Shown here: piece after piece, positions 58,191 through 64,000 of the stretch
Numbering within the stretch: position 1 is the stretch's first letter
Layout of the letters: every line of letters begins with the position of its first letter
Assembly: GCA_964017145.1 (NCBI GenBank)
Contig: CAXHKQ010000180.1
Location: 62,001 to 126,000 of the forward strand
Direction of reading: 5' to 3'
DNA: 64,000 bases
Source of the DNA: Agrocybe praecox
Taxonomy: Eukaryota; Basidiomycota; Agaricomycetes; Agaricales; Agrocybaceae
The notes under the pieces: model-generated
What the model was told of the DNA's origin: nothing
Databases searched by the model: none
Seen by the model: the letters and a program-made list of their open reading frames with translations, nothing else
Made by a program: the position numbers and the translations under genes

Positions 58191-60173
58191 AGACTCCGCG
58201 GTCATATTCTGCTCGTTTATTGAATCAAAAATGCATCTCACAGAAGCAGAAAATCTCACCAAAGAGACCGCAGGAAAACCGCGAAGATATCAAAGTATGG
58301 GAGGCAATGTGTATGTTGGAGGTGAGAGCGGAGCTGAGCTCAGAGGCCGTGTCAAAAACAAAAAAAAACAAAAAAAAAAAAGTCGATAAGGCATGTGCGT
58401 CGATGTCGAAGGAACCTGTTATGCTTGAAAACAATTTCGTTGCAGAACTGTTGTAGGTAAACGGCGGGGTCCAGGGCAAGGATGGAAAGGCACCAAGTGA
58501 GATCTTATGAAGGAGGTGAACGGCAGCAGCAAAGACACCACCCAGTTCAAAGTCTTGAACAGGGGCAATTGCGATGAGGGACAAAATCCTGATGTCGTCA
58601 GGAACGAGAGGATTGAGCTCCGAGTCGTGATGGGGGCTACAGTGTGCGAGGACGACTGGTGCTAGTGCTACGCTAGAAAAGAATGGAATGATGTGTTAAG
58701 ATTAAATTAAGGTGACGAACGCAAAGACAGACCCGTTTGAAAGGTACCGCTGATCCTGAACTTTGTACACGGCGTTCAGCAGATTTGAGCCCGAACGCAT
58801 TCGAGTACCCACACTGGATGACACTCGCTTTGATCTCGAGTTCCGTCCTCAACGCATATATTTATTGACTTTGACGAAATGGGTTATCGTGGAGAAAGCC
58901 GAGGTGGGATTGGAGGAGGCAGTTGGGGTTCAAACTGCGAATGGGTTCTTCGCAACTGGTGGAGAGTAAGCCGGGCCCATCAATGCTCGATTTTCTTCGC
59001 CCGAGGCTTTGCGAGACTCAACAAAGACGAATGCCACAACGCCGAGTGGTAATGATGGCTAATATCCATGAGAATGTGAAACGGAATGAATGCCTATGAG
59101 AAGTAGACGCGAAATGTGCATGCAAAATCGAATGAGATCCAAAATCCTTCGAGGACCTTGTATGCGCTGTATCTAGAGGTAAATTCTGTTTTTCAGGCAA
59201 AAGACCGAGGTTTTCCTTCTTTCTTCTATCACTCCACTTCAAGACGATGGCGTCTTTTTCGGTGTCGAGCGCACCAATAGCAGTCTTGAATACATTGCGA
59301 AAATGTCGAAGTCTGCGCGTCAAAAGGATTATATATGAAGATGTTGCACCAGGCATTCAAAGAATACGCACTCGAAGAAAACTGTCATCAACTCTTGCAT
59401 CTGTGTCTTCACATACACTGCCTTTCTATCATACTCGCGTCATGATGCATCGAGTTTGATGACGAGGATAAAGGCATCAGCAGCAACTATCGTAAATATG
59501 TTAATCAGGCATGCTTGAAACCTAGAATACATCTTACCTGCAACGAACAGGTGAAGATGAGCAAGGGCTTGCAATCCTTTTACTGTGGTGTGGGCTTGGC
59601 GTGGGCAATTTCTTTATAGTTATTTGTGGAATCGCCGGTATCATTTTGAGAGCTAATCTCGTTTCGCGACGGCGGAGATAGCACGTCAGAATTTTCGTGA
59701 TAAAATTCTTGAACAATCTTCCAGGCGTTCAAAACTTTTTCAGAGTTGGCGGAATGATCTTCTCTGTGACCTGGAGAGATTTTTGAGATATAGAGGTGAC
59801 AGAAATCGACCAAGGAACGTGCTGTGAATTTTGCCGTGACTTGTGTATGGTGATTATGCTTTTGTCCGCCGTGTGGTGTTTCCAAAACTTGACCATAATG
59901 TTGAGATTTCATCGGTATGGGGGTATTGACGTACAACGCTAATAAAGGGCAGTATTTTATATGAGTATGATGTATATAAGATATGAGGTAAGGCGATGGG
60001 GGAGACGTACCCCAGGTTTCAGAAAGCGGGAGACAGCGCACTGGAACGGGCGGTGTGTTTTTTCTTCATTCCCCTCCCTTTTTCTTTTCTTTTTCCCTTT
60101 GTTCAAGTACAACCACTCCCGGCCGACAAAGACAAATAAGGCTCGCTACGGAAATCATCAAACAAGTATCATT
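58191..60173. other. Stretch with unassigned ORFs
   Basis: A minus-strand ORF at 58225-58584 contains a run of T (poly-Phe) and is doubtful. A minus ORF at 59580-59940 (MKSQHYGQVLETPHGGQ...) could be an exon after a 70-bp intron ending at about 59940. I cannot complete a model for either. Confidence 0.3.
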
Positions 60174-62014
60174 ATGCCCGTGACACGCCTAGCTAACCGT
60201 CGTCGAAAGTCGAGTTATGGTCCTTGTATGTACTCGCTTCATGAATACGTGCAAGATTCTTACATATAATATGCTTTGACTTTAGTTATGCCTGCGAAGG
60301 GCTGGTACTTACGGAGTCGCACCCTCTCCTCGCTCTGTCACCTTTGCTCCCAACGTAACACCCATTTCGTATAACGACTCGGACTCAGGACGATGCATTA
60401 ATCCTTGCATCATCCTCGAATCCTGACGTTCAAGCTCTAGCTTCTCGATTACTCCCACCTTCGACCGAACCGACACACCCTCCTTCGCGGAAACGATGCC
60501 CACCTGGAAAGCGATTGTCCCAAGGATACATCCCTCGCCCACCGAACGCGTTCATGTTGTTCCGTGCTGATTTCGTCAGACAAAAACATGTCCCTGGTAG
60601 CATCGAAACGACGCATGGAAGCTTGTCCAAGATCATTGGTCAGTTATTAAATTTTCTTTTTCTTTTATTCTTCATAGACTCACGGTTTTATTCAACTATC
60701 AGGTGCTTGCTGGAAACGGCTACCTCTCGAGGAGAAGCGTGTGTGGGAGATCAAAGCGAAGCAGGAGAAGGCCGCCCATAAAGCCAAGTACCCTGACTAC
60801 CGCTTCCGCCCAGTCCACAACAAGAACAAGAACAAAGAGCAGGAGAAGAAGGAGAAAATGCCCATCAACCCCGAAGACGAGCAAAGGTGTGAGGACGTCG
60901 CGCACTTATTGCTTACCGGCAAGAAGGGAGAAGATTTGGCTCGCGCTGTGATGATTCTTGACCGCGCTAGGAGCATGGAGAGGGAACAGCAGGAGGACAG
61001 TTTCGGTCTCGAGAGCTTTGCCATGCCCATGCCTATGCCGGCTTCTCAGTTCCAGCTTCCCTTCCCCATCGCCAACCATAATACAAATGCGAACCATGGA
61101 GCCTATCAACGTCGCGCATCGTCCGTACCTCTGCCCAACGAGTGGTTCGCTTCATACCCCAACGCCAACACCGGCATCACACTTCCCTCAATCTCTAACT
61201 TCATGTCTCGTGCTGCAAGCCCTGTTCATTCCATCTCACGATACACCCAAGCTAACCAAGCTTTCGATAACGTAACGAACCCATTCTATCCTCAATACAC
61301 GCCCACCAACGCCGAGTTCCCACTTTTTGCCCCAACCCCACAGGCATCCCAAATCCAATTTTCGTCCTTCTTGCAAACCCACACGCAGACAACGCCCCGC
61401 TCTTCGTTGGGACTTGGTCAGAGACGCGCATCGTCAGCTCAGCCTGTGGTGATGATGAGATGTCCGTCGTCGTGGTCCTTTAATGCCCATGCCCTGCCTG
61501 ATTTCTCGACGTTTGACTTTACGGCGATTCAAGGCGGAAGCGGTATGATGATGGAGCAAGACCCCAGCCCTCTTCCTGAAGTGGAGGAGGGATTCTTCTC
61601 CAACTTCTCGTTTGAGTCCACTGCGTCGACGAGCAACACGTCAGTTTCGTCCACAGATGTTGACCCAGCCACCCCTCTCGACCTATCACCAGCGTATGAC
61701 GAGCTCTCCGGGATCCAAACGAGCTTCGCTTCTTCCCTATCGTCGTCGTCCCCATCGAGCAACGCCGCATCCACAGCCGCATCGTCCTTTACATCCGGCT
61801 CTCCCGCTCCTTCGATGTCGGATGTCGTTCCCGAGATAAACGATATGGCTATGGCCATGGGGATGACCGACCCCTCGTACACATGACCCTCGATGGACTG
61901 TACGCTGCCAACGCGATGGACATGTTCGAAGATAGAATGGACCCGGTCGAGTCGAACCAAAAGCAACATTCCCAGGTGTCTTTTGATGGATATCAACACG
62001 GTACGGTGGCATAG
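60174..62014 (+). CDS. HMG-box transcription factor (SOX/MATA type) with two apparent frameshifts
   Basis: Exon 1 (60174-60229, MPVTRLANRRRKSSYG), exon 2 (60300-60638) and exon 3 (from 60703). The HMG box begins YIPRPPNAFMLFRADFVRQK, continues SLSKIIG, and after the 64-bp intron ACWKRLPLEEKRVWEIKAKQ...KYPDYRFRP, the fungal MATA/SOX consensus. Such proteins bend DNA and control mating, development or stress genes. Before the box SVTFAPNVTPISYNDSD reads in one frame and DDALILASSSNPDVQALASR in another, implying a one-base insertion near 60390 or an unusually short 34-bp intron. At the end ...GMTDPSYT meets TGA at 61884, but the next frame continues LDGLYAANAMDMFEDRMDP to a TAG at 62014. A Ser/Gln/Pro-rich tail follows the box. 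Probably one real gene with two indels, or a young pseudogene. Confidence 0.75.
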
Positions 62015-62973
62015 ACCTTTCTTCATCGTTCTCCTCTGCCTTTCTCGCTGTGTTATTCACTTCAGTTCTGCTTTTTTCCCCACCTACCTCTTTACCGTAC
62101 ACTAATTTTTATGACTCCGCTGTGTCTTTTACATGTCCTGCTCATATCCTCTCCTTTCTCTCTCTCCAGGCCGAGCCTCCCTAATTCCTTAACGACCCAC
62201 GATTTATTTCTTGACTTTCATAATACAACTGTAGCCTTATTATTTCTGTCTTCCTCCTTTCCTGCTCGTAGTTTGTCTCGTCTCGTATATCCTCTCTCCA
62301 AACCCTGTAGCCTTATTTCGTCCTCGTTTCGTCTTGAAGTTATTCTTGTTCTACCTCGCATTCCACTGCACGCTTTCCCACTCCCATATCATATCGTATC
62401 ATATCATTCTATCCTACCCCACCACATCTAGAAAGCCCTACCTCCTTGCATTACCCTTACCTTACCTTATGGTTTTGGTTGTAATTACATATCATCGATA
62501 GCCTGGATACCTTGTAGCATATTTCAGAATCCAGTACTGGTCTGCTTGTTTATCGTTATCGTTGGTGTGCCAAATTAAATTAACGTGAATTCAAAAAAGG
62601 TGGTCGTACTTGGGTGCAGTCAAGTTGAAATGATCCTAAACTAATATCTCTTACCCACGTTTCAATAAACTGTACGATCGGACCTAGGCTCCGCCTCAGA
62701 TCGCAAAGAATATTATTAATGCGTCCCTTCCCCAGACTTCAACTGCTACTACTCTATGTACGAACAATAATAAAATGTATGCGCGCAAATGAACGATTAT
62801 TCCAATATCACCAGCTTCGAAGCCACCTCTGCTTGAATTCCCCAAGAAACCCCCTTGATACACCGACGCTCTGTGTTGGACAACGACCCGACGTCCCCTG
62901 TCGAAGATGGCTCGAGAACGAAATACAAGAGATGCAAGGAGGTGGGAACGATAAGTCATCATGGTCTGGCATT
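62015..62973. other. Pyrimidine-rich 3' flank and intergenic DNA
   Basis: 62080-62440 is C/T-rich with a CATATCATATCGTATCATATCA run. No gene seen up to the inverted-repeat arm. Confidence 0.4.
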
Positions 62974-64000
62974 TCACTAGATGCAGGGTTACGTGTTTTT
63001 GCTCAAAATATGTGAAAATAAAGCAAAAACCACATAGACACGGTCTTACATAATTTGACCAAAAATATGCACTAATTATAGTGTCGGAGTTTCAAAAATG
63101 TGACGCAATATTATGCAAAAAAGTCGCACAAACATTATGCAAATATTATTCAATTGACAGAAATTATTCAGTGAATACATCATTTTTGAAAATTTTGTTC
63201 GCCTAAAAAGTTAAAAAAACACGTAAAACTTATGCATAAATAGTAATCTAAAAATATGCAAATATCACTTTGGACAGTATAATTGTAACCTATTTCTACC
63301 CAAAACACGTAACAAACAGGTGAAAAATATTCGGTCCTTTCATGCCGCATAATTTTGGAAGAAATATGCGATGAACATGCATTTATAATTTATATTGGCA
63401 TCATGACATACTCTCTACATGGCTTTCATGATAGTGATTGCATATCTCCAGTCTGATTATATAGAAATCATGTATCAGAGAGTTGCATTTCCATTTGGGC
63501 ACTAGCGTTCGATGAACACGTACATTTACAAACGTTCACGCATAAGTATTTATTTATGATCGCTAAGCCTCGCCCTTTTCTATATATAGTTCGTCATGCT
63601 TATATTTTAATATGTCACGCGTATGTTTTCTAATGTCGCGACGCGTTCGTACTTGGATCGCACTATACCCATTTGACATATGTGCTTAATTACCGTGTAT
63701 TCGAATATAAGATCTCACATGGTGATTGACAAATTTCTGAGTACATAGCATTGTAGAATCTCTTTATTTAACTAACTACCTGGATGCTTATGAAAAAAAA
63801 ATTAGCATAATTGCCTGGACACCATGTCGAACACTCACGAGCAGCCCAAAGTTCTTATATGAACATCATCCATGTAGTCGTTCCTCCTGCTCCCTCAAAG
63901 ATGGCGAAGAGCATTCGCGCGTTTCCGAATCGGTCGTGCGCGACGACCACGACCTGCAATTCGTCGACTCCCAAGGCGAAGGCATCGCTAAATTTTGAGT
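62974..64000. repeat. Long inverted repeat, right arm (continues past the window)
   Basis: Reverse complement of 51042-52068. Read on the minus strand it begins outside the window with the 3' half of the 95-aa gene (exon 2 at 63987-63868 or so) and ends at CTAG (62977-62980) followed by T. The flanks diverge immediately inside both arms, so the inner ends are the element or duplication boundaries. Confidence 0.9.

Noticed and set aside
58225..58584. 119-aa minus ORF with poly-Phe as a membrane protein
   Set aside because: The hydrophobic run is a homopolymeric A/T tract; no homology pattern and it lies where Copia coding should continue.
60174..62014. HMG-box gene as a mating-type (MAT) locus
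   Set aside because: Basidiomycete mating loci are defined by homeodomain pairs or pheromone/receptor genes. None is seen nearby, and SOX/MATA-type HMG proteins have many other roles.
52027..63015. Shared peptide LDAGLRVFAQNM at the ends of two opposed ORFs, suggesting homologous proteins
   Set aside because: The identity comes solely from the inner ends of the inverted repeat; the ORFs differ outside it.

Overview
The window looks like nuclear DNA of a filamentous basidiomycete, most likely an Agaricomycete (mushroom-forming fungus). Genes carry many 49-70 bp GT...AG introns, no operons or bacterial ribosome sites are seen, and the protein types (F-box/LRR, PUF, RING, SOX/MATA-type HMG-box, SMC, FHA, Csm1/Pcs1) are those of such genomes. 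It reads as a gene-poor, repeat-rich accessory region: many loci still carry recognisable domains and splice sites but are broken by single-base indels and stops. A few genes splice cleanly, with exon lengths summing to a multiple of three.

Layout. 1-5 kb: a partial minus-strand hypothetical gene, a dynamin-family GTPase relic, and a minus-strand PUF RNA-binding gene. 5-8.4 kb: repeats and MITE-like DNA. 8.4-10.5 kb: an intact 620-aa F-box gene. 11.3-14.4 kb: a decayed basidiomycete hypothetical gene with a coding minisatellite. 16.6-17.5 kb: an F-box relic. 18.8-19.9 kb: an intact 312-aa RING-finger gene. 20.3-22 kb: a second PUF locus interrupted by a 157-bp MITE. 22.5-23.4 kb: a dispersed repeat. 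25.3-26.8 kb: a near-perfect 1.45-kb copy of an SMC4 hinge fragment. 28.6-30.3 kb: a Csm1/Pcs1 (monopolin) relic. 31-33.6 kb: a Ser/Pro-rich relic. 34.7-36.1 kb: a hypothetical gene with one in-frame TGA. 39.6-43.1 kb: the parent SMC4 relic. 43.2-44.2 kb: an SMC3 relic directly downstream. 44.4-46 kb: a foldback-type repeat related to the one at 22.5 kb. 46.9-49.1 kb: an intact 8-exon gene of 582 aa that I do not recognise. 50-50.6 kb: a low-complexity tract whose purine bias switches strand. 50.8-51.2 kb: a 95-aa two-exon gene. 51.04-52.07 and 62.97-64.0 kb: a perfect or near-perfect inverted repeat of at least 1,027 bp with Helitron-like CTAG-T inner ends. Between its arms lie two opposed FHA-gene fragments, a Ty1/Copia reverse-transcriptase relic and an HMG-box transcription-factor gene with two apparent frameshifts.

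No complete pathway is encoded. The common threads are duplication, inversion and decay: two PUF loci, two SMC4 fragments, two FHA fragments, two foldback-repeat copies and two arms of a large inverted repeat. Three chromosome-segregation families (SMC3, SMC4, Csm1) have left fragments within 16 kb. Whether the scattered frameshifts are true decay or residual assembly indels cannot be decided from the sequence alone; one at a 7-T run in the FHA gene would fit either.
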